Source: Actinomycetes bacterium (GTDB taxonomy: Bacteria > Actinomycetota > Actinomycetes > Actinomycetales > Dermatophilaceae). From it: a stretch of DNA of 21,403 nt. The translations under genes were made by a program, and so were the position numbers. How positions within the stretch are numbered: the stretch's first letter is position 1; each line of letters begins with the position of its first letter. Positions 7,061-14,589 of this stretch are shown piece after piece. The notes beneath the pieces were generated by a model. The model was not told the origin of the DNA and searched no databases. It saw only the letters and a program-made list of their open reading frames with translations. The stretch is taken from assembly GCA_023389095.1 (NCBI GenBank), contig JAEWFB010000554.1, positions 1 through 21,403 on the forward strand, given 5' to 3'.

Positions 7061-7771
7061 CTAGACCGGGTCTGCTGCAAGCCATTCGGCGAGGTGGGCG
7101 GGGCCGGTGAAGGTGATGCCGGCCCAGCCGAACTCCTTGGCGGCGGTGATGTTCTCGGTGCGGTCATCGATCATGACGAACGATCGCGAGTCGGCGGCCA
7201 GGGTCTGTTCGACGGCGCGAAACGCGGCCGGTTCGGGTTTGGCGGTCCCGGCCTCGCAGGAGAACACGACCCCATCGAAGAGTTCGAGCCAGCCTTGGTG
7301 CGTACGCATGGCGGCTGCGATCTCGTGGGGCGCATTGGACAGCAGGGCGATTCGCCGGCTCGCGCGCCGCAGCCGGTGCAACAGCTCGACCATGGCGGGG
7401 TCGATCCGCGACCAGGACCGCACGTCAGCGTCGACGAGCGCGACAGCCAGTTCTGGCGTCATCGTCAGGTCGAGATCCTCGCCGACGGCAGCCCAGTAGC
7501 GCGCACCGGTGACCGCCCCGCGGTCGTAGGCCGGACGATGCCGCCAGTACGCCGCCCAGAACTCCTCGGCCGCGGGCTCAGCGCCGACCAGCTGCTCGAG
7601 CTCGCGCTGCCCGACGGGGTCTTGGGTGCGGGCGATCACGCCGAACAGGTCGAACACGAGCACCGCATCGGAGGGCCCCAGGTCGCCACCTCCCGAGCCG
7701 TCGATTCGGACCTGAGCGCCGCCTGCCCCCGAGCCCGGCGACGAAGGCGTGGGTGTGCTGGGAAGTGACAT
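7061..7771 (-). CDS. HAD-superfamily hydrolase, subfamily IA-like
   Basis: The 236-aa product has the four HAD motifs. Motif I is VLVFDLFGV (nucleophile Asp near 41), motif II LLSNAP, motif III with lysine in GTAKPEPAAF, and motif IV VMIDDRTENI. The second Asp of the usual DxD motif I is replaced by Phe (DLFG). This occurs in the haloacid-dehalogenase-type and YihX-like lineages, so a phosphatase or dehalogenase activity is plausible. The first 30 residues are Ser/Pro/Gly-rich and probably disordered. The ATG at 7771 has a good AGGAAAGAG Shine-Dalgarno. An open frame extends far upstream, antisense to the DeoR gene, and is rejected. The gene faces away from the DeoR/MFS pair across a shared control region, which suggests one pathway. 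Confidence 0.9.
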   Translation of the reverse strand: MSLPSTPTPSSPGSGAGGAQVRIDGSGGGDLGPSDAVLVFDLFGVIARTQDPVGQRELEQLVGAEPAAEEFWAAYWRHRPAYDRGAVTGARYWAAVGEDLDLTMTPELAVALVDADVRSWSRIDPAMVELLHRLRRASRRIALLSNAPHEIAAAMRTHQGWLELFDGVVFSCEAGTAKPEPAAFRAVEQTLAADSRSFVMIDDRTENITAAKEFGWAGITFTGPAHLAEWLAADPV

Positions 7772-7800
7772 CGACTCTTTCCTGTCCGTCGCTCTCGCGC

Positions 7801-7880
7801 ACGTAGCCCATGTTACGAAAGCGCGCGTTGCGATCATGCGTGTTGATCGATCGTAACTCATTGCTGTACGTTTGATGGCA
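7801..7880. promoter_or_regulatory. Divergent promoter/operator region between HAD and DeoR genes
   Basis: An inverted repeat GTTACGA (7812-7818) / TCGTAAC (7851-7857) brackets the region. Inside it is a second one, CGATCA (7831-7836) / TGATCG (7844-7849). Toward the HAD gene, TAACAT (7815-7810 on the minus strand) is a possible -10 overlapping the left arm. Toward DeoR, TTGATC (7843-7848) and TACGTT (7867-7872) are 18 nt apart and would place the start at about the ATG at 7880, where no Shine-Dalgarno is visible. These are probable DeoR-type binding sites; the promoter boxes are weaker calls. Confidence 0.55.
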
Positions 7881-8635
7881 TGAGCAGCCCTGACCGCCAG
7901 CAGCACATCCTCGACCTGCTGCGCCACGTCGAACGCGTCGACGTCGCCGACCTCGCGCGGCGGCTGGACACCTCCGAGGTCACCATCCGCCGCGACCTGG
8001 ACGAACTGGCCCGCCTCGGCGCGGCCCGCCGGGTCCGGGGTGGAGCCGTCAGCCTCGTGCAGCGCGGGCAGGAGCTGCCGTTCGCGGTCCGGTCCGGGCA
8101 GGCCGGGGCGGCCAAGGCGCGCATCGCCCAGGCCGCGGCCGGGATGGTCAGCGACGGCGAGGCGGTCATCGTCGACACCGGCACCACCGGCGTCGCGGCC
8201 GCCGCGGCTTTGGCCGGGCGATCCCTGACCGTCATTGCGTTGTCGATGCCGGCCGCGGCCGAGCTGTGGCCCACGCCCACGAGCGTGATCGTGCCGGGCG
8301 GCAGCGTCCGTCCGGGCGAGGGTGGCCTGGCCGGGTCGGCGACCGAGCAGGCGCTGGCCGGCTTCCGCGTCGATACCCTGCTGCTGACCTGCTGCGGCAT
8401 CTCGACCGAGGCCGGCATCACCGCCTTCGATGCCGCCGAGACCGCTGTGAAGCAGGCCGCGCAACGCAGCGCCCGGCGCACCATCCTGCTCGCCGACGCC
8501 GCCAAGTTCGGCCGTTCGGCCCTGTCGGTGCTGGGCGACTGGACCACCGTCGACGTCCTGGTGACCGACGCCGGCCCCGATGTTGCCGAGGTCAAGGCGT
8601 TCGCCGAGGCCGGGGTGCAGGTCTGCCATGTCTGA
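7880..8635 (+). CDS. DeoR/GlpR-family transcriptional regulator
   Basis: The 251-aa length is typical of the family. The N-terminal winged helix-turn-helix (3-58) carries the DeoR signature RRLDTSEVTIRRDLDEL, followed by the RVRGGAV wing. The C-terminal sugar-phosphate sensor domain has GEAVIVDTGTTG (about 93-104), the VPGG turn near 137, and the late stretch LLADAAKFGRSAL with the usual lysine. These regulators usually repress sugar or nucleoside catabolic operons and release DNA when a phosphorylated sugar binds. Both the HAD gene and the overlapping MFS gene are candidate targets. The ATG at 7880 was chosen because the HTH begins immediately after it. The last bases of the gene overlap the MFS start (ATGTCTGA). 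Confidence 0.95.
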   Translation: MSSPDRQQHILDLLRHVERVDVADLARRLDTSEVTIRRDLDELARLGAARRVRGGAVSLVQRGQELPFAVRSGQAGAAKARIAQAAAGMVSDGEAVIVDTGTTGVAAAAALAGRSLTVIALSMPAAAELWPTPTSVIVPGGSVRPGEGGLAGSATEQALAGFRVDTLLLTCCGISTEAGITAFDAAETAVKQAAQRSARRTILLADAAKFGRSALSVLGDWTTVDVLVTDAGPDVAEVKAFAEAGVQVCHV

Positions 8636-9914
8636 GAGCACCCCCACCACCCGCGACCAGGACACCCCAACCACGCCTGCCGTGTCGCCGTCCTCGAGCG
8701 TCTCCGCCCGCGCTGCGCGCCGGGCCCGGGTCGGGGTCATCACGACGTTCGTGACGCACTCGGTGCCGCGAACCTCCTGGACGCCGTACATCCCGGTCAT
8801 CAAGCACACCATGGGCATCGACGACGCCGCCTTGGGCACCGCCCTGCTCGGCGCCCCGGCTGGCTCGTTCCTGGCCATGCTGGCCATCGGGCCCCTGCTG
8901 CCCCGGTTCGGCACCAAACGCTCCACCGCCGTCGTCTTGGCCGGCTACATCGTCACCGGCATCGGCCTCGGGCTGGCGCACACCCCGGCCATGCTCTTCC
9001 TGGCGCTGTTCCTGTGGGGGCTGTTCCAGGGCAGCCTCGATGTCACCATGAACGCCCAGGGCGTCACCGTCGAACGAGCCGCCGGACGGCCTGTCATGTC
9101 CGGCTTCCACGCCGCCTGGTCCCTGGGCGGCTTCGCCGGTGTCGGCCTGGGCGCTCTCGCCGTCGGCCTCGGCCTGCCGCTGACCGTGCACATGGCCATC
9201 CTCAGCGCGGTCATCGCCGTCACCGGCCTGATTGCGGTCCCCACGCTGCTCGACGACCGCGAACACCCCAGCAGCGCAACCGGAACAACGCCAGCTCGAG
9301 CGCCCAAGGAGCCGCTGGCGCGACGACTGCGCGCCCGGCTGCGACGGCCGGACCGCAGCGTCCTGACCCACCCCGCGGTCATCACCCTCGGGTTCCTCAC
9401 CCTGACCTGCATGCTGTGCGAAGGCGCCGTCGCCGACTGGTCGGCTGTCTACCTGCGCGAAGGCGTCGGCATGACCACCCTCACCGCCTCGTTCGGGTTC
9501 GCCGCCTTCTCCGCCACCATGGTCGCCTTCCGCCTCGCCGGCGACCGGATGCTGCACCGCTGGAACGCGCGCACCCTGCTCCCACCGATGACCCTCGTCG
9601 CCGCCGCCGGCGTCACCCTCGCCCTCGTGATCCCCGGCCCTGTCACCAGCACCATCGGGTTCGGACTGCTCGGCGTCGGCACGGCCCTCGTGGTGCCCGC
9701 CACCTTCAGCGCCGCCGGACGCCTCACCACGATCCGCACCGGACCCGCGGTCGCCGCCGTCGCAGCGTTCGGGTGGATGGGCTACGTCATGGGGCCGCCG
9801 CTCATCGGGCACCTCGCCAACCTCACCACCCTGCGCATCGCCCTGCTCGTCGTGCCCCTGCTCATGCTCACCACCGCCATCGTCAGCCGACGCAGCCGCA
9901 TCCTCGGCGATTGA
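8628..9914 (+). CDS. Major facilitator superfamily transporter (YbjJ-like)
   Basis: The 428-aa product has about twelve membrane segments in two halves, joined by a long polar, basic loop at about 205-245 with many Arg and Pro residues. Typical MFS features are the loop after segment 2 (LPRFGTKRSTAVV) and the TM5-region motif AAWSLGGFAGVGLGALAVG. The segment MNAQGVTVERAAGRPVMSGFHA resembles the region that makes YbjJ/FucP-like transporters recognisable. The start overlaps the DeoR stop by 8 nt, so translation is probably coupled. In Escherichia coli, ybjJ sits next to a HAD gene (ybjI), and here an MFS gene again lies with a HAD gene plus a DeoR regulator. The substrate cannot be read from the sequence. 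Confidence 0.93.
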   Translation: MSESTPTTRDQDTPTTPAVSPSSSVSARAARRARVGVITTFVTHSVPRTSWTPYIPVIKHTMGIDDAALGTALLGAPAGSFLAMLAIGPLLPRFGTKRSTAVVLAGYIVTGIGLGLAHTPAMLFLALFLWGLFQGSLDVTMNAQGVTVERAAGRPVMSGFHAAWSLGGFAGVGLGALAVGLGLPLTVHMAILSAVIAVTGLIAVPTLLDDREHPSSATGTTPARAPKEPLARRLRARLRRPDRSVLTHPAVITLGFLTLTCMLCEGAVADWSAVYLREGVGMTTLTASFGFAAFSATMVAFRLAGDRMLHRWNARTLLPPMTLVAAAGVTLALVIPGPVTSTIGFGLLGVGTALVVPATFSAAGRLTTIRTGPAVAAVAAFGWMGYVMGPPLIGHLANLTTLRIALLVVPLLMLTTAIVSRRSRILGD

Positions 9915-10242
9915 CCGAGCGCTGCCTCAAGCCCTGAACTGGTCACGCGCCAGAGTGCAGCCCATCCCCTTCCGGCGCGGCCGCACCTCGAGAGCAACCG
10001 CGGCGATGTGACGCTGGAGCTGCGTGGTCCCGCGGGCGGCTTGGTTGGCTGTTGAGTTCAGCCGCACGCTCAGTGAAGTCAGGTCGATGCGCCAGCCCAG
10101 TCGACCGTTGACTCGACCGCCACGGCCGCTGCCCGCAGTTGCTCCCGGTCTATAGACGCATTTTCCTGAAATGCCTGACAACGAGCCTACGACGCGGCAC
10201 CCTGTGGCCGGTATGCCGTTGACGTGTCCAGGGAGATTGATC
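9915..10242. other. Gene-free intergenic region
   Basis: This 328-nt gap follows the MFS gene. A minus-strand frame of 105 codons (9927-10244) starts inside the next gene and has no Shine-Dalgarno or recognisable motif. It could be a remnant but is not called. At 9998-10014 there is a one-mismatch version of the first box of the dispersed repeat. GTCTATAGAC at 10148-10157 is a perfect palindrome containing a TATAGA that might be the -10 of the downstream gene. Confidence 0.45.
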
Positions 10243-10668
10243 ATGCCGTTTGGAAAGACTCAGGAGCAGAAGGAAATCGAGGCAAGAGAGAAGGCCAAGC
10301 GAGAGGAAGCCGCTCAAGCCCAGCGGGAACGAGACGCCTTCTTGAGGAGCCCGATCGGCCAGGCGACCACCGCCAAGGAGCAGGGCCAGGGCTTCTTTGA
10401 GATCCAGCTGAAAGTCGGTTCCTCACAGCGGGACAGCACGGTGTGGGGCGGCAACAACTTCGCCCTTTCAAAGGTCAAGACGCAAAGCCACGCTGGAACG
10501 CTCGCCGGAATTGAAGGAGTGGGCTGGCGGCTCGAGCACGTTGGCTACGTCTTCATGGTCACGGGCGAAAGCAGCCGCGACAAGTTCATGTCGAGCGGGC
10601 AGCAGACCGCGGTGAGTGGAGAGCTTGTCGGCATCTACCTCTTCCGCAACGCCGATCAGGCCCTCTAG
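10243..10668 (+). CDS. Conserved actinobacterial hypothetical protein (SRDKFMSSGQ family)
   Basis: The 141-aa product is a type I have seen repeatedly among actinobacterial hypothetical proteins. It begins MPFGKTQEQKE, continues as a charged Glu/Lys/Arg/Ala helix to about residue 30, and then has a globular domain. Its landmarks are GVGWRLEHVGYVFM (about 91-104), SRDKFMSSGQ and a closing VGIYLFR. The globular part resembles short DUF4177-like domains with the pattern GWxL...YLF. No enzyme motif or membrane segment is visible. Function is unknown and probably cytoplasmic. AGGGAG lies 8 nt before the ATG, which settles the start against an in-frame ATG 72 nt upstream. Confidence 0.85.
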   Translation: MPFGKTQEQKEIEAREKAKREEAAQAQRERDAFLRSPIGQATTAKEQGQGFFEIQLKVGSSQRDSTVWGGNNFALSKVKTQSHAGTLAGIEGVGWRLEHVGYVFMVTGESSRDKFMSSGQQTAVSGELVGIYLFRNADQAL

Positions 10669-10764
10669 CCAGGTCGCGACGCGCCTCGCCGGTCTCGTGA
10701 GCGCTCGGCACGCGACCGGTGGGTTACGGTCAGACGCACTTGGGCCCCCACTCGCCGCTGCAAA

Positions 10765-10843
10765 CTCGCGGCGATATGACGCGGGGTCCAATGCCGTGGG
10801 GACCTCTAGTCCGAGGGGCGTCTCTTTATCAGAATTGCCGATG
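10765..10843 (+). repeat. Dispersed intergenic repeat, copy 2
   Basis: This copy matches the one at 4637 nearly base for base: ctcgcggcga, atgacgcggggtcca, atgccgtggggacct, ctagtccgaggggcgt, then gaattgccgatg. Compared with copy 1 it has a one-base deletion in the ctcagtccg box and a diverged hinge (ctctttatc). It lies 97 nt after the stop of the SRDKFMSSGQ-family gene and about 115 nt beyond the stop of the convergent small membrane gene. The position between convergent genes argues against a plain promoter. Confidence 0.75.
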
Positions 10844-10959
10844 AGTGGGAAGCCGTTTGAGCCTGCAATGTGGCGGGACCCTTAGCCGGGACGGCTCTCG
10901 ATCGCTACGTCTCTGGGTGCACCACTGTCCGAGCGGCGCGGTTCACGCAAGCCCAAAGG

Positions 10960-11184
10960 TCACAGTGGGACGACGGTGCCTAGGGGTTCCGGCTCCACCG
11001 TCTCCGTTGGCGTTGATGACGGCTGCGGAGTGGAGTCGGTGTTGCGAAGGTTGAGGGCGACCCAGGCGCCGCCGAGCCCACCAAGCACACAGAGCGCGAC
11101 CACGGCCACAATCACTGCCCCGAGTTTGGCCGTGATGTAGAGACGACCAGCGCTGTAGTGATGGTGCGCGAAAGGGCGAATCAC
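10960..11184 (-). CDS. Small single-pass membrane protein
   Basis: The 74-aa product starts at a GTG with an excellent AAGGAG Shine-Dalgarno 5 nt upstream, which sets the start well inside a longer open frame. Residues 1-20 are polar and basic (IRPFAHHHYSAGRLYITAK). Residues 21-45 form one hydrophobic helix (LGAVIVAVVALCVLGGLGG). The tail after about 50 is Ser/Thr/Pro/Glu-rich and looks disordered, probably on the outer face. The function is unknown. It converges with the previous gene, and the repeat copy lies between them. Confidence 0.68.
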   Translation of the reverse strand: MIRPFAHHHYSAGRLYITAKLGAVIVAVVALCVLGGLGGAWVALNLRNTDSTPQPSSTPTETVEPEPLGTVVPL

Positions 11185-11590
11185 GACGACTCCTTTTCTA
11201 GGTGCCGAGAATACCGATCTGCAGGCGGATCGGCGGCCTCTCGACACGGCAAGGTGCAGGGCGCTCGGAACCCACAGAACCAGCGCTCCCAGCAGACACC
11301 GCCGAGCTGCCGACACCTCCTCGGCGGGATCGGACTCACGTTCCGCATCTGCCGCGTGGAGCGCGGCTGGCTGACCCTCACCTCCACCGGAAGTTCTTCG
11401 GGTCCTGGCGGCACAAAAGTGCCCAGTCTCGGCGTGGCGTGAACCCGGGGATGGGAAGCGGATCAGGAATCCCATCGGGCGGCACGTCGACGAGCGTATA
11501 GAGCGGACTACCGGAACGAACCTCCGATCATCGGGACGCACCTGACGCGTCGCCTCGGCGCTACTGTCGTCACCGAGACAGGGGGAAGGC
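11185..11590. other. Gene-free intergenic region
   Basis: This 406-nt gap lies between divergent small-membrane and lipoprotein genes. Several plus-strand frames of 94-99 codons cross it (11158-11442 and 11202-11501), but they have no Shine-Dalgarno, are mutually overlapping and read as low-complexity Arg/Pro/Ser/Gly. I see no repeat copy, convincing promoter or RNA structure here. It may hold a decayed gene. Confidence 0.4.
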
Positions 11591-12097
11591 ATGAAGAGTC
11601 TTCGGGCCGGGGTTGTCGTGATGGCGCTCAGCGTCGCTGTCGTTTCGGGGTGCGGGGGGCAGAGCGGCCCGGTCGCCGGTACCGCGGGGCCAGCCACGTC
11701 AGGCGGAAGCCGGCCGGCTGCGTCCGTTGAGACGAGTGCGGTCGTGCCCGCCGCGGTGTGCACGTTCCCTGGCCTGGAGGGCAGGGCTGCCCTGATTCAA
11801 CAGGCGTGGAAACGAGTGCTGGCCACACGCGGGACGGGAGAGCACGCCAAGGCGGTTGACCAGTTCACCAGGCAAGCGGAGTCGCTGAGCGGGGACATCT
11901 TCGCGAGGGCCACGCGTCCTGCGGACTACCGGCCTTGCGCCACCCTTCCGCTGGGGCGGGTGTTCCTGACGTCGGGCCATCTCTCCGGCAAGTCGAGCGA
12001 CGAGGAGTATGCGCACGTTGCAGATCTGGGCAACGCGTGGCTCAGCGAGCTCCACCTGGGCGGGCGGGTGGAGCCCTTCCCGCAACCAGGCGCGTGA
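11591..12097 (+). CDS. Secreted lipoprotein, unknown function
   Basis: The 168-aa product has a typical lipoprotein signal: MKSLR, a hydrophobic core, and lipobox VVSGC with the lipidated Cys at 21. A Gly/Ser/Pro/Thr linker runs to about 55. The globular part of about 110 residues has Cys near 57 and 116 that may pair, a helical region (AALIQQAWKRVLATRG, HAKAVDQFTRQAESL) and an ending with HVADLGNAWLSELHLGG. No family was recognised. GGGGGAAGG just before the ATG is a strong Shine-Dalgarno. It would be anchored to the outer leaflet of the cytoplasmic membrane. It is flanked by gene-poor sequence and followed by a copy of the dispersed repeat, so it appears monocistronic. Confidence 0.83.
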   Translation: MKSLRAGVVVMALSVAVVSGCGGQSGPVAGTAGPATSGGSRPAASVETSAVVPAAVCTFPGLEGRAALIQQAWKRVLATRGTGEHAKAVDQFTRQAESLSGDIFARATRPADYRPCATLPLGRVFLTSGHLSGKSSDEEYAHVADLGNAWLSELHLGGRVEPFPQPGA

Positions 12098-12255
12098 GCG
12101 GCTGCGGGTTCCGACTAGCGCCAGCCCAACCCGCACGAGCCACTCAAAGGTCGCGGCGCTCTCATTGACGTCATAACGGGCATGCCCTGCGTATCCGCCT
12201 CGAACTCGCAAAGCACTGGTGAACGTCCGGTACTCGGCACGTTGCGTGCTCGGCA

Positions 12256-12332
12256 GGCGGCGGAGTGATGCGGGGGTCATGCCCCGTGGGGACCTCTCAA
12301 TCCGGGGGTCGTTGTTTTACGGAATTGCCGAG
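12256..12332 (+). repeat. Dispersed intergenic repeat, copy 3 (diverged)
   Basis: This is the most diverged copy. It keeps the order ggcggcggagtgatgcgg, atgccccgtggggacct, ctcaatccgggggtcgttg and ttttacggaattgccgag, but it has a small insertion before the second GGGGACC box and shortening in the first. It begins 158 nt after the lipoprotein stop and ends 57 nt before the next ATG. It is in the same orientation as the other two. Confidence 0.68.
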
Positions 12333-12389
12333 TTGAGTGCGTTCGCTCCGCCCTCGCGCGAGCTGTCCGGCTCCTGACAGGATCGGCTC

Positions 12390-12689
12390 ATGGACGTTGT
12401 CGTCGAGCACTTCCGGGACGCCGGCGAACAGGACGCCAACGGCGACTGGGACTACTACTACGAGGGCGACCTGTACACCTTCGCGGCCGGCGCTCTCGTG
12501 CGCGAAGCCATTCTCAAGGCGCGCATCTACACCGACACGCCCAAGCGGGCTTCATTCATCGAACACCGGGACAAGCTGCAGGCATCGCCAATGACGCCCG
12601 CCGCGGTGGAGTACCTCCGTGCCCTTGGGGTAACGGAGATTCACTGCCTCGGACCAGTTGGCTACGCGATCTGGTGGTGTATCGAGTAA
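12390..12689 (+). CDS. Hypothetical small protein
   Basis: The 99-aa product is acidic and aromatic-rich at the N-terminus (MDVVVEHFRDAGEQDANGDW, then DYYYEGDLYTF). A helix (about 30-45, AGALVREAILKARIY) and a C-terminal region with TPAAVEYLRALGV and IHCLGPVGYAIWWCIE follow. It has no signal peptide or membrane helix, and no family was recognised. AGGATCGG about 6-13 nt upstream may be the Shine-Dalgarno. The next gene lies on the same strand close downstream, and the repeat copy is 57 nt upstream, so this could be the first gene of a small unit. Confidence 0.65.
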   Translation: MDVVVEHFRDAGEQDANGDWDYYYEGDLYTFAAGALVREAILKARIYTDTPKRASFIEHRDKLQASPMTPAAVEYLRALGVTEIHCLGPVGYAIWWCIE

Positions 12690-12815
12690 GCGCCCATGCC
12701 GCGTAGCGACTGGGCGGCGCGCGTCCTGCTTGGTTCCTGGGGCGTCTCTGACAAGATTCGGCTGTGGGTCAGGAAGGCAGGGAGAGTTCCCGAGGTTGTG
12801 GGCGGAAGGGCTGTT

Positions 12816-13817
12816 GTGAGCGGTACCAGCAAGCCTGATAGCCCTGGCCACGATGAAGAACCAGACTCCCTAGCTGATCTTCCCAGCCGGCTACAGCTGG
12901 CGGCCGCCGGCGGGTTCTTCTTGACCTGGGCAACGATCGCATTCGTGCCGCGCCTGTGGGGGTTCGAGTTCTTCTACGAGCACTTCTACGTCGTTGGCTT
13001 GGCACTAGGCCTGGCATGGTGGTCCGTCGCCGAGCACTTCGCGCCTCGGCTCCTGGGTCGCCATCAGGCTCAGCCCGAAGTCGACAAAGCGCCGATCGAC
13101 CTTGCCCGCCTGCGCCGTCGGGCGCACCTCGCCGCGTGGCTCTACACACTGCGCAGAGCGAGCGCCTGGTTGATCGTCCCCCTGATAGCGGTGATCTACC
13201 TGGGGGGCCATCAGTCCTCCGCTGAGGATCAGGAGCTGATCGACACTCAACCGCATCTTTCTGCGACCATCGTGAAGTCGGAGCGGTCGCCGCTTGCCAG
13301 TCGGTCGGAGGGCCCCGAGGTAACGGTAGATGTGGGCGGTCGCGCCGTCGTGCTCGGCACGTCGTTCCCTGGCGAGGATGACGTTGCGCCGGGCGATCGC
13401 ATCGACGTCGTCGTCGACCCGGCTGATCCCGAGCGGGTGATCGCGGCCAACAGCCACGCGGACTGGGTGTACTCGTGGTGGGGCGAGCTGCTCCTCATGC
13501 TGGGCATCGGCGGCCTCGGCGGTGGATTCTGGTGGCTCTGGGCGATGGCGGTTCCACACAAGGCGGCCTTGTCTACAGCGCGCCGCGCACGGACGGTTCA
13601 CCGCCTGCAGCTGCTCGAGGTCAAGGCTTCTCGGCTGGTGCTGTGCGACGACACCGGCGTCGTATGGAACTGGACCGGCGATGACGCATGGTCCGGCCCG
13701 GCTCGGGGCATAGTCGCGGTGATCGGTCCTGTTCACGAGGGCGCATGGCCTTTGGTTGCCTCCGGGCGTCGGCCGCGCTGGCCCCATGAACCAATGCATC
13801 AAGTTGGGAGCGAATAG
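12816..13817 (+). CDS. DUF3592-like membrane protein
   Basis: The 333-aa form has four probable membrane helices: two adjacent at about 30-80, one around 120-140 and one near 230-260. Between the third and fourth is a beta-rich extracellular part like DUF3592 (SATIVKS, VTVDVGGRAVV, VAPGDRIDVVVDPADPERV). A cytoplasmic domain of about 80 residues follows (RLQLLEVKASRLVLCDDTGVVW). The GTG at 12816 has GGAAGGG 5 nt upstream and was chosen. An ATG at 12696 would give 373 aa and begin 6 nt after the previous stop, but it has no Shine-Dalgarno. The longer form contains a near-copy of its own GGRAVVxGTS motif, so it cannot be excluded. It may be co-transcribed with the preceding 99-aa gene. Confidence 0.78.
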   Translation: MSGTSKPDSPGHDEEPDSLADLPSRLQLAAAGGFFLTWATIAFVPRLWGFEFFYEHFYVVGLALGLAWWSVAEHFAPRLLGRHQAQPEVDKAPIDLARLRRRAHLAAWLYTLRRASAWLIVPLIAVIYLGGHQSSAEDQELIDTQPHLSATIVKSERSPLASRSEGPEVTVDVGGRAVVLGTSFPGEDDVAPGDRIDVVVDPADPERVIAANSHADWVYSWWGELLLMLGIGGLGGGFWWLWAMAVPHKAALSTARRARTVHRLQLLEVKASRLVLCDDTGVVWNWTGDDAWSGPARGIVAVIGPVHEGAWPLVASGRRPRWPHEPMHQVGSE

Positions 13818-13895
13818 TCGAGCAGGCGCTGGCGCTGCCGAACTGCCGATGCGGCAACCCTGGCGGACTACCGCTCATGCCGCCGAGGGCTAGCT

Positions 13896-14399
13896 CTAAG
13901 GTGGACTGAACCGTTCGAGGAGGGAGCGCCAGAACGAGGGGTGGGTCTTGTTCCATTCCGCCAGTGTGATGACGCGGTCTTCACCGATCATCTCGGTGAT
14001 CGTCCTGCGCTGGTCCTCGGTCAGGTGGAGGGCGAACGAGGTTCCCTCGTCGGCAAGGCTGGCGACTTCGGCGTGATCGTGTCGCCAGAATGAAGCGTCG
14101 TAAGCGTGCGCGGCGAACGTGATGAAGGCTTGGCGGACCTCGGGATCATCGGTGAGTTGCATCCCGGTCTGCTGGTAGGGCTCTTCACGCTTGTGCTCGG
14201 GAACGAAGCGCTCGCGCAGCAGCTCGGCTGCCTGGACGGCTTGAGTCGGCCAGGTGTCGCGCATGGACCACGGGATGTCAGTTTCCGCCCTGGCGATGTC
14301 GTCTTGCACGAGGGAGAGCGCTGCTCGACTTGCAGCCCAAAGGGCTTCGTCGTCCAGCCCCTCGAGAAGGAGAAGATATTCCACGCGGTCCTTCGGCAC
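13896..14399 (-). CDS. Hypothetical protein
   Basis: The 167-aa product is unrecognised. It starts with GTG and looks all-helical: EYLLLLEGLDDEALWAASRA (about 7-26), AVQAAELLRERF (about 54-65), VRQAFITFAAHAYDASFWRHDH (about 88-109) and LTEDQRRTITEMIGED (about 127-142). It ends in an aromatic segment (NKTHPSFWRSLLERFSPP). It is rich in acidic residues, Trp and His, with no cysteine, signal peptide or membrane helix. No strong Shine-Dalgarno was seen. It converges with the DUF3592-like gene over 78 nt that contains only a weak hairpin, and the IS element begins about 190 nt upstream of its start. Confidence 0.7.
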   Translation of the reverse strand: MPKDRVEYLLLLEGLDDEALWAASRAALSLVQDDIARAETDIPWSMRDTWPTQAVQAAELLRERFVPEHKREEPYQQTGMQLTDDPEVRQAFITFAAHAYDASFWRHDHAEVASLADEGTSFALHLTEDQRRTITEMIGEDRVITLAEWNKTHPSFWRSLLERFSPP

Positions 14400-14589
14400 T
14401 TTGGCAGTCTTTCAGGTATGCAACCTGGGCGGCCTGTCACTCAGCTCGTAGACGCACGGTCATGCCGCTGTTGGTGACTCAGGTCCTAACGGCTAAAACG
14501 CCAACGTGGGCAGCCACGGGTGGTTCGGGAATCGCGGAGTAATACACCCGGCCAACCAAGCTCGCTCTCGCGAATCCATGTGGTTGACA

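Noticed and set aside
7061..8926. A single very long minus-strand open frame covering the HAD gene and the region opposite DeoR
   Set aside because: The upstream part is antisense to the DeoR gene with its clear DNA-binding motif and reads as Gly/Arg/Asp-rich shadow. The HAD gene has its own good Shine-Dalgarno and start at 7771.
9927..10244. 105-codon minus-strand frame after the MFS gene
   Set aside because: The start lies within the next gene, with no Shine-Dalgarno and no recognisable motif. It was kept only as a possible remnant in the intergenic note.
11158..11501. Overlapping plus-strand frames before the lipoprotein gene
   Set aside because: No Shine-Dalgarno, low-complexity content and mutual overlap. 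One starts opposite the well-supported 74-aa membrane-protein gene.
13844..13856. Short hairpin TGCCG-ATG-CGGCA between convergent genes as a terminator, and its GAACTGCCGATG match to the repeat's last box
   Set aside because: The stem is only 5 bp with a 3-nt loop, and the 12-nt match without the other boxes can arise by chance.
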